The notes under the pieces are model-generated. The model had not been told where the DNA came from. It worked only from the letters and a program-made list of their open reading frames with translations, and did not search any database. From Diphasiastrum complanatum (lineage: Eukaryota > Streptophyta > Lycopodiopsida > Lycopodiales > Lycopodiaceae), in NCBI GenBank assembly GCA_029204225.1, contig CM055107.1:48794550-48858549 (forward strand): DNA of 64,000 nucleotides, in the 5' to 3' direction. Every line of letters starts with the position of its first letter. The stretch's first letter is position 1. Below are positions 45,166 through 59,324 of the stretch, piece after piece. The translations under genes and the position numbers were made by a program.

Positions 45166-47670
45166 TCAAGTGGTTGTAAGAGATTTGCACTCAACTTCAC
45201 AAGATGATAAGGATATAGTTGCTTGCTTATTTGATAGCCAAGAAACCAAATTCCCTCCATGAAAAATTGTGTAAACACTTGTGGATTTCCTATTTATCTT
45301 GTCTCCTGCAAAATCTGAGTTTGAAAAAGCAACCAGAGTTAGATCTTCTCCTTTGTAGATCAATCCAAAGTCTAAGGTAGAAGATACATATCTCAAGATT
45401 CTTTTAGCCAACTTCCAATGATATTTCTTTGGATCCTGCATGTGTTGGCTTAACTTATGCACACTAAAGCTTAGATCGTACCTTGTCATAGTTAACCATA
45501 TAAGTGAGCCAATAATACTCCTATAAAGAGTGATGTCCTCAAAGGATCTTTCATCATCTTTCATAGGAACTTTTACAATGTGCTCCATTGGTGTATCTAT
45601 GCCTTTATAGTTTTCCATCTGAAATTTCTTAAGCATGGAAAGTGCATATCTACTTTGACTTATGAAAGCATGTTCTTTCCAAAAGTCAATTTCTAGGCCT
45701 AAAATGTAGTGAAGAACTCCTAGATCTTGCATCTTAAATCCACTACCAAGTGCATACTTAGTTTCTTCAACTAGCTCCTCATTATTTCCACTAAGAAAGA
45801 TATCATTTACATAGATGAGAAGAATAACCAGATTTTTATTTACAAACTTAATATACAATGAACGGTCATATTCACTAACACGAAATCTGAGTGATATGAG
45901 AAAGGAGTTGAGCGTTGTATACCAAGACCTTGGTGCTTGTTTTAGGTCATAGAGACTTTCGAACAAAAGACAAACTTTTGATTCTTCACCAACTTCCACA
46001 AATCCAGGTGGTTGCTCCATGTAGATCTCCTCCTCAAGGTAACCATTGAAAAAGGCATTAGAAACATCAACTTGAAACATCCTCCAATTTTGATAACATG
46101 CAAGAGAAATGAGAATTCTTATAGTTACCATTTTTGCAATAGCTGCAAAAGTGTCTTCATAGTCAAGACCTTTGATTCGAGAGTAACCTTTGGCACACAG
46201 TCTTGCTTTGAATTTGCTGATGGATCCGTCATTGTTGTACTTGATCCTGAATACCCACTTACATCCAATGACATGCATGTTGTTAGCTTGCTCCAGAAGC
46301 TTAGATGTGTGGTTTGACATCAAGGCTTCAAACTCGAGGGTCATTGCTTCAACCCATTTCTTGGATTGAAGTGCTTCTTGGACATCTTTAGGCTGTTCAT
46401 CTTATATGAAGAATGCATGATAGGAAGTTTCACCTTCCACTTGCCTTCCTCCCTCATCATAAGTGAGCCTTATTGGCTCAGATCTTTCTCTTGTGGATCT
46501 TCTTGGTGTAGGTGTTTGAAGTTGCTCTACCTCAAGCCTCTGCCCCACCACTTCTTGAACAATATTAAGATTGATGATTGTAGATCCTGCATGAGACTCC
46601 TTGATCTTTGCTTCATCGAAGTTAAATTTTTTATTTTCATGAAAGATCACATTTCTACTTACAACATTCTTGTCAGTAGATGGAACATAAACTTTATACG
46701 CTTTCTTAGAAGATGCATATCAAACAAAAATACCTTTAATAGCAATAGGATCATCCTTTTTCCTAGTCTCTAAAGGAACATGCACAAAGCATAAACAGCC
46801 AAAGATCCTAGGATGATCTACCTTAGGTTTTTTCTTGTACAACATCGCAAATGGTGTTCTTCCTTCTATAGCAAGATTAGGAAGCCTAATACAAAGATAA
46901 TTTGCACATGCAACTACTTCTCCCCAAAATTCTTTAGGTAGAGATGCTTCTAGCCTAATGGCTTTTGCACATTCACATAATGGTCTATTTTTTCTTTCAG
47001 CAACTCCATTTTTTTGAGGAGTATAAGAACAAGAAAATTATCTCTGTATTCCCTCTCACTCACAGTAGAGGTGTATTCACCTCCACTATCACTTCTCAAA
47101 GCTTTTAACTTGAAATAAAACTACTTTTATACATAAGCTTTGAGAGTAAGAAAGACATCATAAACCATGGCTGTAGAAAATAGCATGTAGATCCAAGAAT
47201 ATCTTGTGTAATCATCTATGAAAGAAACAAAGCAATTTGCTCCTCCTTTGCTCTTGCTTGAAGAGACATGAACATCAGAGTGCACGAGTTCAAATGGATG
47301 TTGAGTTTTGATGTTGGATCTCAGAAAAGGTCTCCTATGTGATTTTGCCAAAACACAAGCTTCACAAGGTTGAAGCTCCTTTGAAAGTGTCTTTGGTAGT
47401 CCAACTACTTTTCCTTCCTTGACCATAGATTGCATAGCCTTGAAATTGAGATGTCCCAATCTCTTATGTCATAGGTCCTCCTGATGAACCTTGGTCTCAT
47501 AAGCAACATCATAAATGTTAGCACTCTCCCTAGAATCTAGCTTGTACAACTTTCCAACTCTAGATCCTCTACCTATCATTTCACTCTCCCTTGAGATTAC
47601 TCACTTGTCAATATAAAATTTGACATCCAATCCATTATCAAACAACTGTCCTACACTAATGAGCAAAAGT
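45166..47670 (-). pseudogene. Truncated copia pol fragment F
   Basis: Minus strand, from the end of the protease region (LISVGQLFDNGLDV at about 47665) through pre-integrase (47459-47127, CEACVLAKSH), integrase with stops (about 47126-46651), and reverse transcriptase to RNase H (46344-45166, with YVNDIFLSG in place of YVDD and SNSDFAGD in place of DSDFAGD). It stops just after SLSSCEVE. No gag, LTR, primer site or polypurine tract is attached. The changed catalytic residues and stops show it is dead. It resembles element C more than A or B. Confidence 0.9.
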
Positions 47671-48769
47671 GAGATGCATTTACATTATGTTTTATACCAT
47701 GGTTTATACCGAAGGGGCCTTTTTTCCATCAGTCACGGTATTACCCTCGATGAACAAAGTATTTAGGAATTCCTCTTGGCCTGCTTGACCCTCCCTATAC
47801 TAGCCCTCTCTATAACCCTCTGTATAACCCTTCCTATAACCTTCCCTATAAATCTTTGAAAAATATGTTAAAATTTGCAAGGCTTATACTGAGGCCAAAT
47901 GACGAACTCGACGATCGAGCTTTCCGCTCCTCCCATGACTCATTTTAAATTCTATCTTAATAAAAAAATGCTCAAAAAAAGCGCAAAATCACGTGTCTTG
48001 TTGTAGTGAATTTTGGGGAAAAAAAGGGGGTCATTTAAAGCCTGAAATGTTAGATTTTGAATAAGATGGAGGACATGGGATTGGAGATGTACATATGTTG
48101 TTGAAGGCCAAGATGAATCTATAAGAGAAGCTTTTCCTGCTTTACATAAATAAGGAGGACTTGGGAAATCTTTCTTTTTTGAGGCAACTTGGTTCACACT
48201 AGCAAGAAATGTGTTTTGTGTACGTTTTGGTAGTTCAAAAGGGAAAAAGACAATTGGTCTAGTTTTGATGCGATGGATGTGTGCTTGGTAAGCAAATTTT
48301 TACCTTTTATCCATCAGCCTCAAAAAAACAATAGGTTATTTTTGCAAGTTTTGGTCTATATATGCTCTAATCCTGATCACTTGCTTACGCGATGTATCTC
48401 TTTTCATCCACATTACGTTTCAATATTTGCCAAACAAATTGTGGATTCAGGTGTTGATGCCAATAGTTGAAAGCTCAATAATCGACTAAAGGGATGTCTT
48501 CTCTTTTTCAATCATTTGCCATTGTGTAGGGAACCATACCAATATTGACTGCACATGGAAAAGTCTCTTGTTTAGGAATTTCAATTCCAGCAGCACTTGT
48601 CAAAACCTTTGTCCTTCCAACAACCAAGCAACTATTAAAGGAATCTACGTGCGAGCCCATGTATAGGTCAATGTATTTCATTCTACTAGCCAATCAATGT
48701 GTTGTTTTTTTTGTGAAACACATTGTAAGGATGTAGGATATGATAGTTCATATTGTTGTCACTTTCTAG
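47671..48769. other. Unclassified spacer with a short pyrimidine-rich repeat
   Basis: No gene or domain. At 47788-47856 a CCCTCTCTATAA-like 12-13-bp unit repeats about five times. Elsewhere I see nothing I can assign. Confidence 0.5.
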
Positions 48770-49150
48770 TTGACTTTCTTATGCAAACGGTGCTGATTTT
48801 TAATTGATGTCATTGAGGCGTTTTGATTTTTTTTTAACATCTTTTGGAACTTACCAATTAGAGGATTTTGAAAACTACTTATATTCAAATTCAAGTGCCT
48901 AATTACCTTACCTTGGGTTGCATGCACATGTATTCTAATCTTAATCCAATAGTTCCTATGAGATTTGTATCAAGGAAATTCAAATACAAATTGTATTACA
49001 TGCAAAAAAGAACATAGGCTGCATGCATAGAAAGAAAAACAAACAAATTTATTGGCTATTGCATGCTTAATTGTGAACATCCAGATTATAATAATCACAT
49101 GTGTGTGGGAGACTTAAAGAAATTTGATGCATGCTTGTTTCCACATGTTC
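48770..49150. repeat. Dispersed repeat, inverted copy of 12760-13790
   Basis: Reverse complement of the two blocks at 12760-12895 and 13600-13790, without the tandem duplication found there. It overlaps the inner edge of the right inverted-repeat arm. Confidence 0.78.
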
Positions 49151-49525
49151 TAGTTTCTTCTTCTTCAATATTCCGTTCTCGCATGCTTTAATGAACAAAT
49201 ATGACAAATGATATTATATTTTGATAATTTCTTAATCAATATATTTTACTGTTTCTAATAGTGTCTTGTTTTTCATGATATATACAAAATGTCTTCCATA
49301 TATCGGATGAAGAATCAAGTGACTTTTTAGAGATGCGTATGAAGAGATTATCTAAAATTACTTATATTGAAAATGATCATGATTATTGTGAATAGTGATC
49401 ATGATTATTGTGAATACTAGTTGTGATAATTTTGAACACTGACTGTGATTATTGTCAATATTGATCATGAATATTCATGAATCCTTGCCAATTTCAAAAT
49501 TTCAAAATCACAGACATATTTTGTG
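49085..49525. repeat. Right arm of a large imperfect inverted repeat
   Basis: Reverse complement of 44590-45065. The two arms enclose copia fragment F and about 1.4 kb of unclassified DNA. Confidence 0.8.
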
Positions 49526-49699
49526 GTCAAAGTACGAAACCCATTGCAAGAAACTATCAGGAAATGAAGATCATCTCTTTGTTGGCAAAATCATTTCATA
49601 CACAATTCTTAGTAATTTTAAATCCCAATATGCAATCTTAGTTCTTCGATTATCATAATTGTAACTACTTTTGTGGTGGGGATTGTTATATGTGAGCGC

Positions 49700-51330
49700 T
49701 TGCAACTTTTTCACCATTATGGCATGGCCTTTGATATATAATACCACAATGTTCTTGTTTTATTTTGATTGTGATGTATGTTGATGATTTGACTATTAAT
49801 GCATATAATCAAAGATTGGTTAAATGTTGTGAAAGTAGATCTATGTAATTAGTTTGATATGACAGACTTGACCTTAATTAGTACTGCTTGCAAGTTGAAA
49901 TATGGCGAAAGGAGCAAGGTATTGGACTTACATAGACTACGCGTGTCAGTAAATTGCTCAATTTGTTCCATATGGGAGCATGCAAGCAAATGAATACACC
50001 TATTGAGGTTCGTGTTAAATTGGCTATGTTGGATTTGTACATTCCTTGTGGATATCACTTTGTACATCAATTAGTAGGCAATTTGATCTACACAACAATA
50101 ACAAGACTACACATTAGTTGTATTGCTAGTGGTTTCAAGCAAGGGAGGTTATTCAAATTGGATGCTAATGTGATGGTTGGAAGTGTGAACATGGCAAGGG
50201 AGGAGCTCACTCAAGTGGAATTATGGCACAAAAGGTTAGGCCATCCTAACTACAAAGCTATGGAGACCATGGTGACAAAGGAGCTAGCAAAAGGACTTCC
50301 CAAAACCATATCCAAGTGTGGCAAGCTTTGTGAAGCTTGTGGAGTCTCCAAATCTCATAAGCTTCCTTTCAAGAGATCTTTGATAAGATCTAACTCTCCT
50401 CTTGATTTTATACACCTTTTATTTTGGTTGGTGAGTAAACTCACGATGTATTCTTCTCAATATTTTTGAAAGACAACAAAGTGAAATTTGAGGTATGTCA
50501 AGAGTACACCTCAACAATTCATTGTATGTTACTGAAAATAAGTAGCCCAAGTTGAACCACTATTATTGACTAGGGAAGCAACATGACAATCAGAGGTATA
50601 CGTTCCATGTAGGAAATGAGAATCTCATATTTCTGATAGTAAGCATAACATAGTGGTGGCCCAATCTAGAAGTTCAGAACAAAGTCCTCATCAACACAAC
50701 TTGATGAAGCAATATGGTTGAGCAAATCCTAGGAGAGAATAAGATTTAGCAAGAAAAAGATATAGAAAGAGACCACAATCTATAATCAGGTTCCAACTAG
50801 GACTCGATTTGCTAGACGCCTAGTGTATCATCTATAAACTTAGCACATTGAATTTTTGTATCGCCTTCTTTATGAGAGGACATTGACTGCCAACTTTTGT
50901 ATTATACACGTCTAGTTTTTTTCATAGTTACCAAGGCCATGTTGCTACAACATGTGTCATGTAAATACTAACCCATGTACAAATTGTCTCAAAAATATGT
51001 ACATATCTTTTTAGGTTTGAATATAACACTTCCAATTTTTTATTTTGGTTACTCCCAAGCTCTGAATGATTTATATGGGCGCCACTCTTAAGAGATTGTA
51101 GTTTATCATAGGCCTATTTACATATCATGAAAATGAGTGCCATCATTATTTTTCAATGATGCAATTTGGATTGCCGATGTATGGGATGATATTATGGTCA
51201 CTTTGAGAAAGCAGCACCAATTCACTCCTAAGGAAAATAAATTTGAAAACTGCACATAGATAATACTAGCACCAAATACTTTGACGAATCAGATGTGGTA
51301 GTTTCAAAGTAAATGTCTATATGATAGAGA
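49700..51330 (+). pseudogene. Mosaic copia debris (copy R2)
   Basis: 49780-49930 resembles the reverse transcriptase stretch around YVDD (read as YVDDLTI) with stops. 49954-50469 is an open frame of 171 codons in which a reverse transcriptase piece (VGNLIYTTITRL) runs in frame into a pre-integrase piece (WHKRLGHPNYKAMETM, CEACGVSKSHKLP) that belongs far upstream of it in a normal element. The remainder matches R1 at 33240-34100. The order shows rearrangement, not a working gene. Confidence 0.8.
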
Positions 51331-51339
51331 TATAATAGC

Positions 51340-51405
51340 TTGTGAGGATGGCAAGCCTGAGTTGCCAAAATACCATCATAAATCCTTTGCTCTAAGTAGT
51401 ATAAT
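51340..51405. repeat. Short direct repeat shared with 56685-56755
   Basis: Both hold GATGGCAAGCCTGAGTTGCCAAA-like sequence followed by TACCATCATAAATCCTTTG, in the same orientation on either side of the GH9 gene. Function unknown. Confidence 0.7.
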
Positions 51406-51454
51406 GGAGGGTGGGTGATTGATGAATCACACTAACTATGAGTAAATAATTATA

Positions 51455-51645
51455 TTGAGAATAATGGGAGATGATAACTCTTGGATAGGTTAGTGGATGG
51501 CTTTACTTTTTATCAAGAGCAATATAGAGGCAATTAGTGTGAATCTCAAGGCAATTAGGATGTTCTTTCAGTAAATTTTTCAGATGACACTACCTAATTG
51601 TAGATTTACTCCAATACATTGCTATAATCACCTCTAAAGAAATAA
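51455..51645. repeat. Left member of an inverted repeat flanking the GH9 gene
   Basis: About 185 bp, reverse complement of 55262-55447 with few mismatches (shared core ACTCTTGGATAGG...TCTCAAGGCAATTAGG). No ORF. It could be two copies of a small dispersed element in opposite orientation, or terminal repeats. Confidence 0.85.
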
Positions 51646-52009
51646 ATATGTATTACACCCTACAAGGTAAACTAATTCATAAGACTGCATAACTACAACG
51701 AATCTGCCCTGAAGTAAAGTGTAGAAATCCAAGTCTTCACAATACTACTTAACTCAAGATTTGATCATGAATTTTAGAAAAAAAATCTTACAATTTTGCT
51801 GCTTCAACACCAATTCAAATAAAATATTCATAGACATTGCAGGATCTATTCAAGCATCTGTAATTGAGAAAAAAGTTGTCAGAACATGCAACTGTGCAAG
51901 CTATACTACTGTGTAAAGTTTTATGCGCTCCTTTATATCTAAATCAGATTTTTTTTTTCATCTCTTGGTTTGCTAGCAATCAAAAGTTTTCTCTGTACTG
52001 AGTCAATTG
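51646..52009 (-). other. 3' flank of the GH9 gene
   Basis: AT-rich non-coding DNA just downstream of the GH9 stop; it should hold the 3' UTR. No poly(A) signal could be chosen with confidence. Confidence 0.5.
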
Positions 52010-54621
<2,612 letters not shown>

Positions 54622-54714
54622 CTCTTTATGATAATGCCAAAGCCGCATGAGAATAATTAGAAACCTTAAGCTTGCGGTGTCTGTCTGTCTATCTATCTCT
54701 AGATTCTTTTCTGG

Positions 54715-54735
54715 CGGGATTTAAATAATAAAGGG
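54715..54735 (-). promoter_or_regulatory. Possible TATA region of the GH9 gene
   Basis: On the minus strand CTTTATTATTTAAATCCC lies about 165 bp upstream of the GH9 ATG, a plausible core promoter position. Composition-based guess only. Confidence 0.35.
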
Positions 54736-54917
54736 TGCCATGTGGAAGAATTGGGGACGCTGCCCTAATTCGTGTGGCAATGGCGGGAAATATTCTGTTT
54801 TCTCTCAAATGTGTTTTTCTTACAAATCGCTAAGAGGTCTGGTTCATCTTTTTAATTAGGTGTGCATACTCACACTTCGAGATGAAAACCAAGACAGGAC
54901 ATGAGTAGTTGAAACAC

Positions 54918-55200
54918 TTAATTAGATCCAGCTGAGTCGTCCTCGTCTTGGCGATTGACATCACGATCGGACTCATGTGACTGCGATCCATGGGATTGGG
55001 ACTGCAATACTTGCATCAAACCAATGAAAGATGAGTCATTTATTTTAGAAATGTGATGAGAGTGAAAGTCAGACCACATGAATGTAGTGAAGTTAAAATA
55101 TATTTTAAGCCATATATACCTCAAAATATCCATCCCAATCAATTCTCACTCCTCTCTCCAATAATTTGAGTAATGATTGCATGTTGTTAGAATATGCACA
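54918..55200 (-). pseudogene. Possible two-exon 3' end of an unknown gene
   Basis: Minus strand: an open stretch (LLERGVRIDWDGYFE) meets a GT donor (gtatatatgg) near 55125; after an AG near 55005 a Ser/Asp-rich tail (SHGSQSHESDRDVNRQDED) ends in a stop at 54918. It sits within 500 bp upstream of the GH9 start, on the same strand. I do not recognise the family. Confidence 0.25.
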
Positions 55201-55261
55201 TTTATACTTCTCTTTCATGAGAGACCGCTTAACGGCAGATTTCTACATAAACCGACATAAT

Positions 55262-55447
55262 TGTGATAATAATTCTTTTGAGGTGATTATGGAAATGTGT
55301 TGGAGTAAATCTACAATTAGGTAGTGACATCTGAAAACTTTACTGAAAGAACATCCTAATTGCCTTGAGATTCACACTAGTTGCCTCTATATTGCTCTTG
55401 ATAGAAAGTAAAGCCATCCACTAGCCTATCCAAGAGTTATCATCTCT
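55262..55447. repeat. Right member of an inverted repeat flanking the GH9 gene
   Basis: Reverse complement of 51455-51645; about 700 bp upstream of the GH9 start. Confidence 0.85.
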
Positions 55448-56179
55448 CAATTATACTCAATCTATGGGTAAGGCCGCCGGCTCCTATTACCCAGGCCAAA
55501 TGGGGGGCAAGTGCCATGGACAAGCCACCGACCGAGCCATTAAGGAGCCCCATGCCCATTAATAGGTATTTTGGTCTGCTATTTTCCTCCCCTTGCTCAT
55601 CCTCCTTTCTTTGTCCACCATATCGTGCTCATCAGCTCAAAGAGCCCTGCTTATCATATCGTGCGTGCTTATATAACTCAAGTTTCTTACTTGATTTTGG
55701 TCCATATCACTTGATATAGCATCTTGTGGGATAGCTCACTTTTGGTGATGTCCATTTAGTGATGAAATTAGCAGAATTTCGACTTCAAGATATGGAAGAT
55801 TGTGTGTGCTATCAATCTCTGTGATGAAATTAGCAGAATTTTGACTTCAAGATATGCATGTAGTGGGCCCATAACCCTTGTTAAGTCTAATGCATGCAAC
55901 CAAAGGACGTATCAGACATCAACCATTCAGTTGTACACACAGGAAGTCTTCATCCTACTAAAAAGCTTCATCTATCATTTAATATACATGATCTCTTCAC
56001 AGAGATTGACAGCACACACAATCTCTTTGATCTCATTCTATGATACTCCCAAAAGGCATATATTAACTGCCAGAGTATCTCATATATATCTACTAGCTAA
56101 CACGTTGCTACCAACTATCACTCGCATCATTTCAGCCTAAACACAATCACATTATCTACCTAACTACCAACTGCTTGAC
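55448..56179. other. Unclassified spacer with a short direct duplication
   Basis: The phrase GTGATGAAATTAGCAGAATTT occurs at about 55758 and again about 55821, with the following CGACTTCAAGATATG. No domain-bearing ORF. Confidence 0.5.
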
Positions 56180-56640
56180 ATGCTAGAATGGAATCTAAGA
56201 GACAAGCTGGCCAAACCCACTTGTCAGCTTCGAATGGCTGATCAAAGTGTGGTCCGACGTACCGGTTTCCTTCCACAAGTGCTGATCAAACTAGGAGGTC
56301 TCAAGTTTTTTGTCGATCTAGTAGTACTTGATATTCCCAATAATGCCTATTCATATGAATTACTACTTGGTCGTCTGTGGCTCACCAATGCAAGAGTCGT
56401 TCATGACTAAAGGAAAGGCTGAGTCACTTTTGGAAATCGTGACAGTTTTGTCACCATTGATTCAACGGGGAAACTCAAACCTGTACACATCCATGACAAA
56501 GGTTCCTCGACCACCAACTCAGTGTTTGAACCATACCAATCTAGCCACGAAAAAGGTCATTATGTTAAATCTACTGATATCATAAACTGGAGTCACAGTC
56601 TAGCTCCCAACTGACCCTGAAGCTACTCTTGCCTAACTGA
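56180..56640 (+). pseudogene. Gypsy retropepsin C-terminal fragment
   Basis: A 76-codon frame (56180-56410) ends with the protease signature SYELLLGRLWLTNARVVHD, close to the LLGRPWL motif of element D but of another family. Sequence after the stop seems to carry on in broken frames. No catalytic Asp triplet is visible upstream, so only the C-terminal half remains. Confidence 0.65.
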
Positions 56641-57584
56641 TCTAACAGAAGAACTGTTCATTGATCTATGGCCTTAACATATATGAGAGAGATATTATAG
56701 GTTTTGAGGGTGGCAAGCCTGAGTTGCCAAACTACCATCATAAATCCTTTGGCTCTAGAATTAAAAAGAAATTCACATTGCTTCATGCCAATTCTCGGCA
56801 CTTCGCTTTCCTTCATTATTGTGAATGATGAATCATTCCAAATCATCAATCAACCTCATTTTTTGAGTTTTCGATCGAAATTGGGAACAATCTTTGGAAT
56901 ATTCTAGTTGAATCCGTATTCCATCAAGATGAATCGACCTGAATGTTCCAAAATATAGATTGGTTGCATTTGATGAGCCATGTCTAGTGATAAGCACCAA
57001 ACTCATAGCATAAGTGACAAATGTGAGCTATTGTGAGTGATAGACATCTAAATTGAGCAATTTGTACAATATCATAAACAGAATGTTCCTTTAAATATTT
57101 GACCACTCAATGAGCAACCTTAAGTGATCAAGTCCAAAATTGTGCTATCATGAGTAATAGGCTTCAAATTTGACCTATCTCATGTGATGGGAGTCAATTC
57201 CATCAATAAGGAGTTCACTTGGGTCAATTCAATGACCCAAGTCAGGCGATAAGGGCCAAACTTGCATATTATGAATCAAATTCCAACTAGCTTGAGACAT
57301 AAAAATTAGAGGTGAGGTATCTACTATCCTAAAAATCAAAATGAAATTTATGATGTGCACAAAGCAATGCAATAGAGTATTGTCATTCATAATGAACATG
57401 AAGTAATGCAATAAAATATAAAATGAAAAGTACCTCATGCTTAGTTTGTTGTTTGATCCAAATGTTGAATGCAACTCAAAAATATTGTTTTAAAAACAAT
57501 TCACGAACATAGCTTCTCCAAGAACAGCCCGAGAAAAATGCGCGCGATGTGTTTTACGCATTTTTTATTTATTTTTATCCAATT
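56641..57584. other. Unclassified AT-rich spacer
   Basis: Includes the short direct repeat shared with 51340-51405 (at about 56685-56755). I see no gene. Confidence 0.45.
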
Positions 57585-58060
57585 TGGGACGTCGGAATCC
57601 GACATCCTAACACATTGGATAGATGTCGGGTAGACGTCGAACACACCTCGGACATATTCTTTGATCATTCTGTTAATAGACGTCGGACTCCGACAACTTT
57701 AAGGAACGTCAGATTATGACGTCCAAGGATACGTCAGATGGACGTTGGATGCCCGTCGGACATCCGTCGGTGACATCATTCTGTGTTTACAGACATCAAA
57801 ATCCAACTGAATTCCAGGACGTCGCATTCCGACAGCCACGTCAGAGCGTTTGCGACGTCTTTGTCACAATCTGACGTCCACGTAGGACGTCGCATTGCGA
57901 TGTCCACGTCAAACGTCGCATTGCGACGTCCAGGTTAACACCTATTCTCGTCACCGAAATTTTGTTCTGTGGTGTCCGACACATTGTGTCTGTCGGACTG
58001 CGATGTGTTTTAAAGTCGTCGAATTCCGACGACCTTATAGCGACTTGTTTTTTTGACATC
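57585..58060. repeat. ACGTC/CGGA-motif-rich tract
   Basis: More than a dozen imperfect copies of a short, partly palindromic motif (GACGTCGGAATCCGAC, GACGTCGCATTCCGAC, GACGTCCACGT) crowd about 475 bp. It is richer in CpG than its surroundings. Related sparser motifs lie at 32520-32880. No coding signal fits. Confidence 0.75.
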
Positions 58061-58669
58061 CGCGATGAATTAAAAAATATTAAGCTCGCGATTCACATCG
58101 CAAAACACGTCACAAATCATAGTGGGTGTTGTTGTGTTCGGTGAGTTTTATGTATCTGTCTTTCACTATGCGAGTGTCCCAGAGTTACTTAGGTGAGCTT
58201 GTCTTTTGGTGTGCTATAGCTAAACTCAAATCTCGTTTTGTATTTTATGTATCGTGAAAAACTATCAAGGATTTCAAATTCAAGTGATTTCATAAATACT
58301 AAAATCTCATAGAGAAAGAAAAATCGTCGTCAATATTAAGATATAAATATACTTGGACTCCAAAGTACTTTGGCAATTTTTGTTGAAATTTTTTGAGATT
58401 TGATAGTTGTTAACGTTTGTTAATGTTGAGTTATTAACGTAAAATTTTTAAGTAATTATGTAAATTTGAAATTAGGGGAAACTATAACTAAGTATTGGAA
58501 TATATTGTCGCAGTTTGTTCAAAAAAATATTGTTTCCAAATAATACCATGATATCGTAAATAATGAGACTCCTACGATCATACAAGGCCAAATTGGTTGT
58601 AATTTGAGGCCCCCACATTTGGATGAGATAGAATTAGAAGAAGAGGAAATTGAATATGAGGGTAGCTCA
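58061..58669. other. Unclassified AT-rich spacer left of element A'
   Basis: No gene or recognised element. The bases directly before the A' LTR are GCTCA; their partner would lie beyond the window. Confidence 0.45.
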
Positions 58670-59324
58670 TGTGAAAAATACAGATCCTAAGTGGATCTAA
58701 ACTCCAAGATCATTGGCTTGAATGCTTGCACTCCAAACTACATAAGCTAGGAATTGGCAACACATTCTATGCTACCTAGAATGCAAAGAACTTGATCAAA
58801 AAGCATTTATCACAAATGGAAACTTCCATAAACATCAAGTGCGGCCCAAAATAGCATTATACAGTCCATAATACATTAGCCTACCACTTTTGGAAAGCAC
58901 CTAAGATCATACACAATAGCTTGAAGACAATACACACAACAATGCTCTCAATGGAGGAAGAAACAATGACAATGATCTATTGATCTCAATGAAGCATACA
59001 AAAGGTTTCTCCAACCTATTCTCCACGACTTCCCTACTATTTATGGATGAGGAAGATGACTCTCTCTCCTCTCTCTAGAAGGTACTTGACCCTAGATATT
59101 CCCTATATAGGAAAAATAGCTAAAAATGGCTTATATGACCAAAATACATCAAAATGGTCTCATTTTGAAGGGTATGAAGTTTGACACTTCATCATACTGA
59201 AAAAATACAGTAAATAAAAACATTGTGGCCTGGTTCACACGTGTGAAACTCCAGAACCAAAACTATTTACAATTTTAGCCAATTTAGGCCTCAAACTAGC
59301 TAAGAAATGTTGACAATTTTCACA
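58670..59324 (-). repeat. 3' LTR of element A'
   Basis: 655 bp. On the minus strand it runs TGTGAAAATTGTC...TTTTTCACA, with the same 8-bp terminal inverted repeat as B. TATATA at 59104-59109 is a possible promoter; CACACGTGTG is at 59236-59245. Confidence 0.93.
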
